From an uncultured Lachnospiraceae bacterium (GTDB taxonomy: Bacteria; Bacillota; Clostridia; Lachnospirales; Lachnospiraceae), in assembly GCA_947631075.1 (NCBI GenBank), contig CANRJU010000024.1, forward strand, positions 1 through 16,982: a stretch of 16,982 nucleotides of DNA, written 5' to 3'. The notes beneath the pieces were generated by a model. It made no database searches, was not told where the DNA came from, and worked only from the letters and a program-made list of their open reading frames with translations. Below, piece after piece: positions 7,526-13,942 of the stretch. The translations under genes and the position numbers were made by a program. The number at the start of each line of letters is the position of its first letter. The stretch's first letter is position 1.

Positions 7526-8590
7526 ATGTATTATACAAATCCGCACTTAATTAATCTCGAAAGAATAGGATATCAAAATAATCGTAAAGATTATTTGCGG
7601 CTGGATCTCAATGAAAATCCGGGTGGTTTACCTGAACATTTTGTGAAAGAGCTTCTTTCAACAGTTACACCTGATTTTATATCACAGTATCCCGAAACTC
7701 AGGAGTTTATGAATACGCTTGCTTCGTTTCTGGAAATTGAAGATAAGAATATATGTATAACGAACGGTTCTTCAGAAGCAATCAGGCATGCAATTGAAGC
7801 ATTTACATCTGAAGGCGGGCAAATTGTTGGGGTAACTCCCTCATATGCAATGTATGAGGTTTTTGCCAAGATGTATGGACGCCAGTTTATTAGGGTTCCT
7901 TATAGAAATGATTTGACAATTAGCACATCGGATATTATTTCTCATTTGAATTCTGATGTACAGCTTCTTATTCTTTTAAATCCTAATAATCCTATTGGAA
8001 ATGCTTATAGCAATGAGGAATTTGAAGAATTGTTGATAGCTGCCCAAAAGTACGAAATCACACTCTTGATTGATGAAGCATATATGTATTTTTATAATAA
8101 TACATTTATTAAATATGTTATGGAAAATGAACATATTCTTTTGACGCGCACATTTTCAAAACTCTTTTCATTAGGCGGTTTACGTCTTGGATATGTTGTT
8201 GGTCAACCTAAAGAAATAAAGATGATTTCGAATTTATGTACCCCCCATAATACAAATGCTTTTGCTATGTTGTTTGCGCAAAAGATTATCGAGACACCTG
8301 GATTGTTGAATAAGCTTATAGATGTACAACTTGAGGGAAAGGCGTATATTATTGAGGAACTTAAAAGAAATGGCTATGAAATAAATGCGCAGGAAGGCAA
8401 CTTTATTTTTATAAAACCTCGTGCACTTGATGCGGATTTAATTGTTGAAAAAATGAAAAATGAAAAGAAAATCCTTATCAAGTCTTATTCTGGCATAGGC
8501 AAGTACGGAAAGTGTTTAAGAGTAACAACGGGTGCCATGGAATATATGAAGATATTTTTTGATGCTTTACTAGAAATTGATAGGAGATAG
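7526..8590 (+). CDS. HisC-like fold-type I PLP-dependent aminotransferase or decarboxylase
   Basis: A 354-residue class I/II PLP enzyme like histidinol-phosphate aminotransferase or the CobD threonine-phosphate decarboxylase. Visible motifs are DLNENP at the N-terminus, NGSSEAI, NPNNPIG at 152-158, Asp183 in IDEAYMYF (pairs with the pyridine nitrogen), and Lys212 in RTFSKLFSLGGLRLGY (Schiff-base lysine). ATG 7526 is chosen because GGAGG lies 8 bases upstream; the in-frame ATG at 7511 sits in that site. No other his or cob genes are near. As I recall, HisC-like enzymes in Campylobacter jejuni capsule loci make ethanolamine phosphate or serinol phosphate. With a LicC-like gene two positions on, a similar amino-alcohol-phosphate role is my inference. 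Confidence 0.85.
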   Translation: MYYTNPHLINLERIGYQNNRKDYLRLDLNENPGGLPEHFVKELLSTVTPDFISQYPETQEFMNTLASFLEIEDKNICITNGSSEAIRHAIEAFTSEGGQIVGVTPSYAMYEVFAKMYGRQFIRVPYRNDLTISTSDIISHLNSDVQLLILLNPNNPIGNAYSNEEFEELLIAAQKYEITLLIDEAYMYFYNNTFIKYVMENEHILLTRTFSKLFSLGGLRLGYVVGQPKEIKMISNLCTPHNTNAFAMLFAQKIIETPGLLNKLIDVQLEGKAYIIEELKRNGYEINAQEGNFIFIKPRALDADLIVEKMKNEKKILIKSYSGIGKYGKCLRVTTGAMEYMKIFFDALLEIDRR

Positions 8591-8593
8591 ATA

Positions 8594-9157
8594 ATGAACA
8601 AAATCTTGAAATCAGAATTTTTAAAATTTTGTAAAGATGTTGCTCCTGAAGCTGAGTTTGTATTCGTTAATCCTAAAGAAATGGTCTTTGAGGAATGTGT
8701 AAAAATGAATTGTTTTTATTGTGGGAAATATGGGCGGAATTGGAAATGCCCTCCGAACTTGCCTGACATCGATTATCCGAAAATGTTTTCGGAGTATGAT
8801 GAAGGGCTCTTTGTTTATTTTAATTTTGATGTAAGAGATAAAGTACGGTTTGAAAGTATTAGATCAGAATCAAGTGTGACACTTCACAAGGTATTATTAC
8901 AAATTGAAAAGTGGTTTTATAACCATAATAGATCAACAGCGATATCATTTGGCGCAGGAAGTTGCAAATTGTGTAAAGATGGATGTGGTAAAGTTAGATG
9001 CAATAATCCGTATATGTCAAGAAGCCCATTAGAAGCAACGGGAGTAAATATAGTAAAAACCGCAGCAAAGTTTGGGATAGATGTTAAATTTCCTACAGAG
9101 GACAAGCTCATGAGAATTGGCTTTGTTATGTGGCAAGAGCCAGAAAAAATTTTTTAG
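8594..9157 (+). CDS. DUF2284-type cysteine-rich metal-binding protein
   Basis: A 187-residue protein with the layout of DUF2284, a family of unknown function predicted to bind metal. One cluster is NCFYCGKYGRNWKCPPN (C-x2-C-x8-C followed by PP), and another is SCKLCKDGCGKVRC (C-x2-C-x3-C-x4-C), which could hold an iron-sulfur cluster. No membrane segment or signal peptide is visible. It begins 3 bases after the PLP enzyme stop with AGGAG upstream, and ends 14 bases before the nucleotidyltransferase, so it is firmly inside the operon. Its presence between a PLP enzyme and a nucleotidyltransferase is unusual and suggests a redox or radical step in making the decoration, but nothing in the sequence proves a reaction. 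Confidence 0.8.
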   Translation: MNKILKSEFLKFCKDVAPEAEFVFVNPKEMVFEECVKMNCFYCGKYGRNWKCPPNLPDIDYPKMFSEYDEGLFVYFNFDVRDKVRFESIRSESSVTLHKVLLQIEKWFYNHNRSTAISFGAGSCKLCKDGCGKVRCNNPYMSRSPLEATGVNIVKTAAKFGIDVKFPTEDKLMRIGFVMWQEPEKIF

Positions 9158-9171
9158 GAGGATACTGAATT

Positions 9172-9879
9172 ATGAAGTATATTTTTATGGTAGCAGGAAA
9201 AGGTACAAGATTACAGCCACTTACATTAAAGCATCCTAAATCTATGTACAAATTAGACGAGAATACTACCTTATTGCAGAGAATGGTAAGGTTAATTAAA
9301 AAGTATGATAATAATGCTGACATTGTTATAGTAACGGGACATATGCATAAGGCTATAGAAGAACAAGTTAGTGGAGTTAGGTTTGTTTATAATCCTTTTT
9401 ATGAAGTGACGAATTCGATTGCTTCTTTATGGTTCGCCAAAGATGAACTTGATACTGATAATGTCGTTCTAATTGATGGTGATATTGTTATGTCAGACAA
9501 TTTAATTCGTGAAGTATTGTGTAAACCAGTAGACAAACCGTTTGTGTTAGTTGATAGTTCAATTAAAACAGACGGGGATTATAATGTTGAAATTTCAGGA
9601 GATTATGTTTTAGTAATGAGTAAAGATCTTGATAATTATTATGGGGAATATGCCGGAGTGACAAAACTTGATCATGATAGTGCTTTGCAGATTCGAGAAG
9701 AAATGGAAAGCATGATTGAAGAGGGGTTTTATGATCAGTGGTACGAAAATGTGCTTGTTCAATTGGTTTTTAAAAATGACTTTAAACTCTGCTATATAGA
9801 TATTTCAAATTATGAGTGGACGGAAGTAGATTCAGTTAATGATCTTCTTCTTGCTAAGAGAATTCATGCTAAGGACTGA
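9172..9879 (+). CDS. LicC/PntC-like nucleotidyltransferase
   Basis: A 235-residue sugar-nucleotidyltransferase-fold enzyme. AGKGTRLQPLT at 8-18 with Lys23 in HPKSM is the NTP-binding loop, DGD at 102-104 gives a metal-binding Asp, and WTEVDSVNDLLLA near the C-terminus gives the second metal-binding Asp. NPFYEVTNSIASLWFAK resembles the LicC and PntC branch, which makes CDP-choline or CDP-aminoethylphosphonate, rather than the longer sugar-1-phosphate enzymes. The likely product is a CDP-activated small phospho-compound made with the HisC-like enzyme upstream, to be used by a LicD-type transferase. GGAGG lies before the ATG. It is the last gene before the hairpin at 9950. Substrate choice (choline, ethanolamine, serinol phosphate or a phosphonate) cannot be read. 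Confidence 0.85.
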   Translation: MKYIFMVAGKGTRLQPLTLKHPKSMYKLDENTTLLQRMVRLIKKYDNNADIVIVTGHMHKAIEEQVSGVRFVYNPFYEVTNSIASLWFAKDELDTDNVVLIDGDIVMSDNLIREVLCKPVDKPFVLVDSSIKTDGDYNVEISGDYVLVMSKDLDNYYGEYAGVTKLDHDSALQIREEMESMIEEGFYDQWYENVLVQLVFKNDFKLCYIDISNYEWTEVDSVNDLLLAKRIHAKD

Positions 9880-9949
9880 ATTAAATGGAATTTTCACGGG
9901 GATATTGCTATTGAGTTAGATGGATAATATATCTCTCTCGAAAATAAGT

Positions 9950-9991
9950 AAACCTACCTTGTTACTTGGCTTGGCCTGTACAGGTAGGTTT
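9950..9991. terminator. Hairpin terminator at the end of the polysaccharide operon
   Basis: AAACCTACCT (9950-9959) pairs perfectly with AGGTAGGTTT (9982-9991) around a 22-base loop. T-rich sequence follows on the plus strand (TTTATTTC), and the minus-strand read-out continues as ACTTATTTT, so it could stop both the plus-strand operon and the converging minus-strand Rpn relic. The long loop makes it less than ideal. A smaller stem, CCAC-TTT-GTGG, lies near 10010-10020. The remaining bases between 9880 and 10034 show no gene. Confidence 0.55.
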
Positions 9992-10034
9992 ATTTCAATC
10001 AGGAGCCAACCACTTTGTGGGTTGTCTTATATGT

Positions 10035-11147
10035 TCAGTCGGATTTCTTAGCAGCCAGCTGCTGCTGTAGCTCGCGGATCAGAGTGTCCTTCTCTTTTAG
10101 AGCAGTGTCCTTCTCCTTTAGAGCTATGTTTTTCTCTTTTAAAGCTACATTTTTCTCTTTTAGAGCAGCATCCTTCTTTTTTAGAACTGCCTCTTTTTCT
10201 TTTATCTCCCGTCTCAGCCGCTTAATAATCGACTCATTCGTCCGGTTAATGCTCCCTGCGATATCCTCGTTTTCTAACATATCTGTAATCATATTCAACA
10301 GCTCCTTATGGTCTTTTGACGATATTATTTATAATATTTAGTATAACACGTTCGTACACAGTTTGAAAAGACTTATTTTTCTTTAGGAAGGCTTCCATTT
10401 TATCCGTGTCCTGTATTGTCAGAAACTCCAGCCAGGTATCGATTTTCTCGCCGATGCGCGGCTTTTCCTCCTTGAATACATCCAGACATATGTAAGCATA
10501 GTACTGCAAAAGCTCTAGCTTCACTCCCGTATCGCTTTTCTGCTGAAAGAAATGCTTGTACTTTGAAGAAATGCCTGCATTTCTTTGTTTCCTTGAATTC
10601 GCGCGGGCTTTTCTCGAAAATAATGATCGTGTAGACAGGCTGATGATGTCGTAATCGATTTCGCTTTTCGCCTGCCCCTGTGTGATGGCATACTGACGCG
10701 TGACGAGATCCGCCGAATAGCACGCCGCACGTTTGGATGATAATTCTATCCCGCTTCTCTGGATTTTATATGAACTCCGACAGGAGTTCATTGTTTGCAA
10801 ATGGAACCATCCTCAAACTGTACCACTATGTCCAGCACAATGCCCTTGCTGTAGCTGCTGTGGCGCTGTCCCTCATTCTTCAGGGAATGGAGCACCTTGA
10901 CTTTCCGCCCCAGGATACAGCTGATAAAGTCTGACAGCAGGGAATCCTTCACGTCCGGGTCAAAGATTGCCTTGAAGATCGTGTCACTCAGGAGATTCGG
11001 CACTCTTTTTTTATCCGATATCGCCAGCATTTCCTTCTGGCCCTGTTCGCTCAGGCGTTCAAAAGCCGCCTTGACCTCCGGATCTGTATCCAGCAGGATA
11101 CGCAGATTGGTTTCTTTATTTTTTGATTTGTTTTTATTTCTGTTCAT
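10035..11147 (-). pseudogene. Decayed Rpn/PD-(D/E)XK nuclease-family transposase with several frameshifts
   Basis: Read from 11147, the gene keeps an AAGGAG ribosome site and an N-terminal domain with TIFKAIFDPDVKDSLLSDF, LGRKVKV and IVLDIVVQFEDGS (putative catalytic Asp). The frame is lost near 10790. Recognisable pieces then follow in other frames: KIQRSG and RAACYSADLVTRQY, then VYTIIIFEKSPREFKE (near 10636), then QQKSDTGVKLELLQYYAYICLDVFKEE, and finally, after one extra A near 10310, KELLNMITDMLE and a Lys/Glu heptad coiled coil. These are in order the blocks of the Rpn recombination-promoting nuclease/putative transposase family. Rejoined length (about 370 residues) suits the family. Causes seen: a hairpin-bearing insertion at 10771-10790, a roughly 19-base duplication at 10547-10584, and single-base changes. 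Inactive as a whole; whether the N-terminal 119 residues are still made is unknown. Confidence 0.85.
10084..10209 (-). repeat. 21-bp tandem repeat coding for a heptad coiled coil
   Basis: Five adjoining 21-base units (10084-10188) and a sixth divergent one (to 10209) encode, on the minus strand, the seven-residue unit A-L-K-E-K-(D/N)-x. Leu and Ala/Val at fixed heptad positions with Lys/Glu between predict a charged coiled coil at the C-terminus of the Rpn relic. Units differ by a few bases each, so copy number changed by slippage and then drifted. There are no spacers, so it is not a CRISPR array. Confidence 0.85.
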
Positions 11148-11702
11148 CTATTTCTCCTTTCGCAAAACAACTAACAACTAAAAAAATAGTTACATATTTC
11201 CCGTTTCAAATATAAAAGGAATTCTTCAAAATATAAAAAAATGGGTAAAACAAATAGAAGCGCCGCAATGGGCGGCCCACGATAAATTTTCATTGATTTT
11301 GTTGGATATTCGTCTATGGATACTCAAACAATTCAAAATACTGTAAAGCAAATTATATACCGGGATATCCTGGTTGTCAAGACTGACAGGGCAGATTTTG
11401 ATGCCCAACAAGATTTAAGGATGAAATGAACTAATATGTTCTTGAAATCATGGACAAATGCGGTATAAGAAAGACGGAGAATCAAGGGCTGATGTTTCCG
11501 GATAATGAAACGATAACCTTCAGAGAGGAGATTGCTTCTTCCACAATTCTTGAAAAAGCGGTCTAAATCTTATAAATATATAAAATTTTCATTAAATTTT
11601 CAACTTTTGCGAACTTTTTGGCCTTCTGATTAGTCTTTATTTATAGAAAGATTTTTTTAGGGGAATCTATGCGAAAATTTAAAGACTGAAAGGAGAAAAG
11701 TC
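11148..11702. other. Gene-poor AT-rich gap between the Rpn relic and the LytTR gene
   Basis: No convincing gene is seen in these 555 bases. Two tiny plus-strand ORFs exist: 11316-11429 (37 residues, beginning MDTQTIQNTVKQ) and 11450-11566 (38 residues, MDKCGIRKTENQGLMFPDNE onwards). They lie in different frames, lack good ribosome sites and resemble no family I know; together they could be scraps of one decayed gene. The last part (11567-11690) is very AT-rich and should hold the promoter of the LytTR gene, whose start follows AAAGGAG at about 11689-11696. I could not pick a clear -35/-10 pair there. Confidence 0.5.
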
Positions 11703-12452
11703 ATGAAAGAAATTATGCTTATGCTGCCAGACGAAAAGGAGAAAAAGGCCATAAAGACCCTGGTGAGGGAGCTGAGCCCCGACGCCACAATTTATATGCC
11801 GCTGAATGAGGCGAGGGCGTACAACATTGCGCTGAGGAGTTCTGTGGATGTGTTCGTGCTGGACATCGATTTTCGCGCGAGGGGAAGGGGAGAGCTTCAG
11901 GCGGGAGCAATGCTTGCCCAGAAGCTCCGGAGTGTGGAGAAGTATTATTTTACCCCGATTATCTATTTGATGGACGAGTATGACGAGAGGGTGAACCTGC
12001 TCAATCTGATTCAGTGTCACGGCATATTCAAGAGGCCCTACGATATGGACGCAGTAAGAGACGCGCTCAGGTCCGCGCTGGAATACCACACGAAGGATTC
12101 CATGGAGCGGAAGGTCATTCTTCAGACGGAGGGCATGATGGAGGTGGTTGCCGTGGAGGATATTATATGGGCGGACGTCTCCCAGAGAAAATTATTTATC
12201 TCGACGGTCGACGGAGATTTTATGCTGCCCAACAAGAGCTGCAAGGAGCTTCTCCAGGAACTGAATTCGGAGTATTTTGTCCGGTGCCGGCGGGGGACGA
12301 TTGTAAATATGAAGTACATAAAAAAGGTGGAGTCGTCTAAATGCAGGATTCATCTCAAGAAAGGAAAGGGCGTGCTGGAGATCGGGAGCGCGGTCAAAAA
12401 GGACTTTCTGAGGAAGGTAAAAAGGCGCTATAGCAACATAGTTGTAAAATAA
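11703..12452 (+). CDS. LytTR-family response regulator with a divergent receiver domain
   Basis: A 249-residue regulator. Residues 1-120 look like a CheY-like receiver: VFVLDIDF places Asp54 at the phospho-acceptor position, and IFKRPYD gives the conserved Lys110 and Pro. The usual pair of acidic residues after strand 1 is not the standard DD; PDE at 9-11 may substitute. From about 140 a LytTR DNA-binding domain follows, with VEDIIWADVSQRKLFI and FVRCRRGTIVNMKYIKKV. It probably binds DNA as a dimer at direct repeats. No sensor kinase is adjacent, so it may be an orphan or have a distant partner. It lies directly beside the polysaccharide locus, but regulation of that locus is only a guess. 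GC-rich codon use matches the right half of the window. Confidence 0.88.
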   Translation: MKEIMLMLPDEKEKKAIKTLVRELSPDATIYMPLNEARAYNIALRSSVDVFVLDIDFRARGRGELQAGAMLAQKLRSVEKYYFTPIIYLMDEYDERVNLLNLIQCHGIFKRPYDMDAVRDALRSALEYHTKDSMERKVILQTEGMMEVVAVEDIIWADVSQRKLFISTVDGDFMLPNKSCKELLQELNSEYFVRCRRGTIVNMKYIKKVESSKCRIHLKKGKGVLEIGSAVKKDFLRKVKRRYSNIVVK

Positions 12453-12563
12453 TTTTTTCCTTCAAAATCGCGAATAGAACTTATCGTCATTTCCGTGAGG
12501 GATGATAAGGCAGTATAAAGAGTCGGAGCATCGGACTCGGGGATTAGTAAAATCAGCTAAAAA

Positions 12564-12601
12564 CAACTAAAAACCACCGGTAACCCGGTGGTTTTTAGTT
12601 G
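12564..12601. terminator. Perfect 17-bp bidirectional terminator hairpin
   Basis: CAACTAAAAACCACCGG (12564-12580) pairs with no mismatch to CCGGTGGTTTTTAGTTG (12585-12601) around a TAAC loop. The GC-rich top followed by a T run on either strand fits an intrinsic terminator acting on both the LytTR gene and the converging cheY gene. A weaker stem (12480-12488 with 12501-12509, one G-T pair) lies between it and the LytTR stop. Confidence 0.85.
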
Positions 12602-12625
12602 GCAATTTGTCTTAGCGACAGGCCG

Positions 12626-12982
12626 CTACAGTACATTTTCCATAATAGAGAGGACCTGCTTCGGATCGTAGGGCTTCTGGATAAACTCCGTGGCGCCCAG
12701 CTTGATCGCCTCTATCATTTTCTCTTTCTGGCCAGCCGCCGTAATCATGACGGCCACGGCGTCCGCATCGTGTTCCATGATCTTGTCCAGTGCGCCCAGT
12801 CCATCCAGAACGGGCATGGTGATGTCCAGCGTTACGATATCCGGCTTCAGATCGACATACATCTCGTAACCGAGCTGGCCGTTCTCCGCTTCCCCAACGA
12901 CCTCATGCCCTCCTTCCGTCAGGATGTTCTTTAACATGCGGCGGGAGGTGCGGGAGTCGTCAACAATCAAAATTTTTGCCAT
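12626..12982 (-). CDS. CheY-like single-domain response regulator
   Basis: A 118-residue stand-alone receiver. VDDSRTSR gives Asp8 and Asp9 (metal site), Asp53 in TLDITMP is the phospho-acceptor, Thr81 and Lys103 (QKPYDP) complete the switch residues. As a lone receiver with no output domain it should act by protein contact, as CheY does on the flagellar motor, or on a non-motility target. ATG follows GGAGG. It starts 13 bases after the CheX-like gene and is cotranscribed with it; the partner may dephosphorylate it. No chemoreceptor, CheA or flagellar gene is in the window. Confidence 0.92.
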   Translation of the reverse strand: MAKILIVDDSRTSRRMLKNILTEGGHEVVGEAENGQLGYEMYVDLKPDIVTLDITMPVLDGLGALDKIMEHDADAVAVMITAAGQKEKMIEAIKLGATEFIQKPYDPKQVLSIMENVL

Positions 12983-12995
12983 TACAATCCCTCCA

Positions 12996-13859
12996 TTAAC
13001 CTAATTTGATTATCATTTTGGATTCCTTGCCGTCTACAAAGACCGGCAGGACATAGAAATCGCCCTCGACTGTGTAATCGAACAGGAGCTGCGGCGGTTC
13101 CATGTCTATGCTGATGCCCTGAAAACTCAGTTCGGCGGCATATAACCCGTTGACGCAGTTGGTGAACTCTGCTACAGAATCCAGCGCGTCCTCATCTACT
13201 TTGTCAAAATTTTCTTTGGCATATCCATCGGCGATCGCGAGAATCCCGTCGTCGTCGCTGGCAAATCCCAGAAAACCGTCATAGTCGCCCTTTGTGTGCT
13301 GCAGGGCGAGAGCCTTTACGGTGAGAGACGGCATAAAGGAGCCCTTCTCAATACGGATGTATGAGGAGACAAAGCGGATCATGCTCCGGAGAGCCAGTCC
13401 GATCAGATCCTGATAGCGCGAATCCTCGGAATCCACAAACGCGGGCAGAATCTTCTCGATATCCCCATCCTTGATTGCCTGAAATACTTCATCCGAGTAT
13501 CCCCTCTCATGCTGAAAAGCGGCGAGGCACTCGTCAATCTCCGATCTTGTGAGAACGCCTCCCTCTTCCAGAGCCTGAATGAAAATGAGATAAGGGTTCC
13601 CCTGGCGGCTCAGCAGGTAGGAGACGTCCGCCTCTGTCAAATATCCCTTCTCTACGGCCAGATCGCCAAAACGCTTATCCGTCTGCATCTGCAGATAGTT
13701 CAGCTCTGTGGACTGCGTGCGGGTGAGCATCCCCTCATTCTCGGCAATCAGTCCCAGTTTTACGCGGTTGGCCTTTATGTAATTCATACAGGAGTCCAGT
13801 TGCTCAGCGGTAATTTTCTGGTTTTCCAATAAATAATTTCCAAAAAACTGACTAAACAT
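12996..13859 (-). CDS. CheX-like phosphatase-family protein with an MshEN-like N-terminal half
   Basis: A 287-residue two-part protein. Residues 1-115 hold two similar helical segments, each FG-x-L-x3-(K/G)-x-(I/L)-T-x2-(Q/D), e.g. FGNYLLENQKITAEQL and FGDLAVEKGYLTEADV, like the MshEN/GspE N-terminal fold that can bind c-di-GMP in some proteins. Residues about 150-287 look like CheX/CheC: EFTNCVNG carries Glu231 and Asn234, the E-x2-N pair that dephosphorylates CheY in that family, and the end VLPVFVDGKESKMIIKL fits the last strands. The partner cheY is directly downstream, supporting a CheY-phosphatase role. A GGAG site precedes ATG 13859. CheX assignment is good; N-terminal fold is by pattern only. 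Confidence 0.75.
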   Translation of the reverse strand: MFSQFFGNYLLENQKITAEQLDSCMNYIKANRVKLGLIAENEGMLTRTQSTELNYLQMQTDKRFGDLAVEKGYLTEADVSYLLSRQGNPYLIFIQALEEGGVLTRSEIDECLAAFQHERGYSDEVFQAIKDGDIEKILPAFVDSEDSRYQDLIGLALRSMIRFVSSYIRIEKGSFMPSLTVKALALQHTKGDYDGFLGFASDDDGILAIADGYAKENFDKVDEDALDSVAEFTNCVNGLYAAELSFQGISIDMEPPQLLFDYTVEGDFYVLPVFVDGKESKMIIKLG

Positions 13860-13869
13860 AAAAATCTCC

Positions 13870-13898
13870 TTTCAATTATATTATTTTTATTATACAAT
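13870..13898 (+). promoter_or_regulatory. Likely sigma-A promoter for aroC (divergent region)
   Basis: TTTCAA (13870-13875) and TACAAT (13893-13898) are 17 bases apart, about 45 bases before the aroC start. The same stretch read on the minus strand contains TATAAT (complement of 13889-13894) that could serve the CheX-like gene, so the 83-base divergent gap probably holds overlapping promoters. The minus-strand -35 is poor. Confidence 0.5.
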
Positions 13899-13942
13899 AG
13901 AACGCAGAAAAAGAAAAGCAATTTTGAAAGGAAGTGTAAAAA

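Noticed and set aside
421..9879. Complete phosphonate (aminoethylphosphonate) pathway
   Set aside because: No PEP mutase is in the window and the ThDP enzyme resembles MenD, not the shorter phosphonopyruvate decarboxylase. A phosphonate substrate for the LicC/PntC-like enzyme stays possible but unsupported.
10084..10209. CRISPR-like periodic array
   Set aside because: Units are directly adjacent 21-mers without spacers and code for a heptad coiled coil.
10035..11147. Programmed frameshifting of an active transposase
   Set aside because: At least four breaks, including a duplication and an insertion, and loss of the expected catalytic Glu point to decay rather than recoding.
11226..11411. 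Minus-strand 61-codon frame in the gap
   Set aside because: No ribosome site, no recognisable domain, and it lies in a region of decayed sequence.
11679..12089. Minus-strand frame opposite the receiver domain of the LytTR gene
   Set aside because: Shadow of a well supported regulator; no ribosome site or family motifs.
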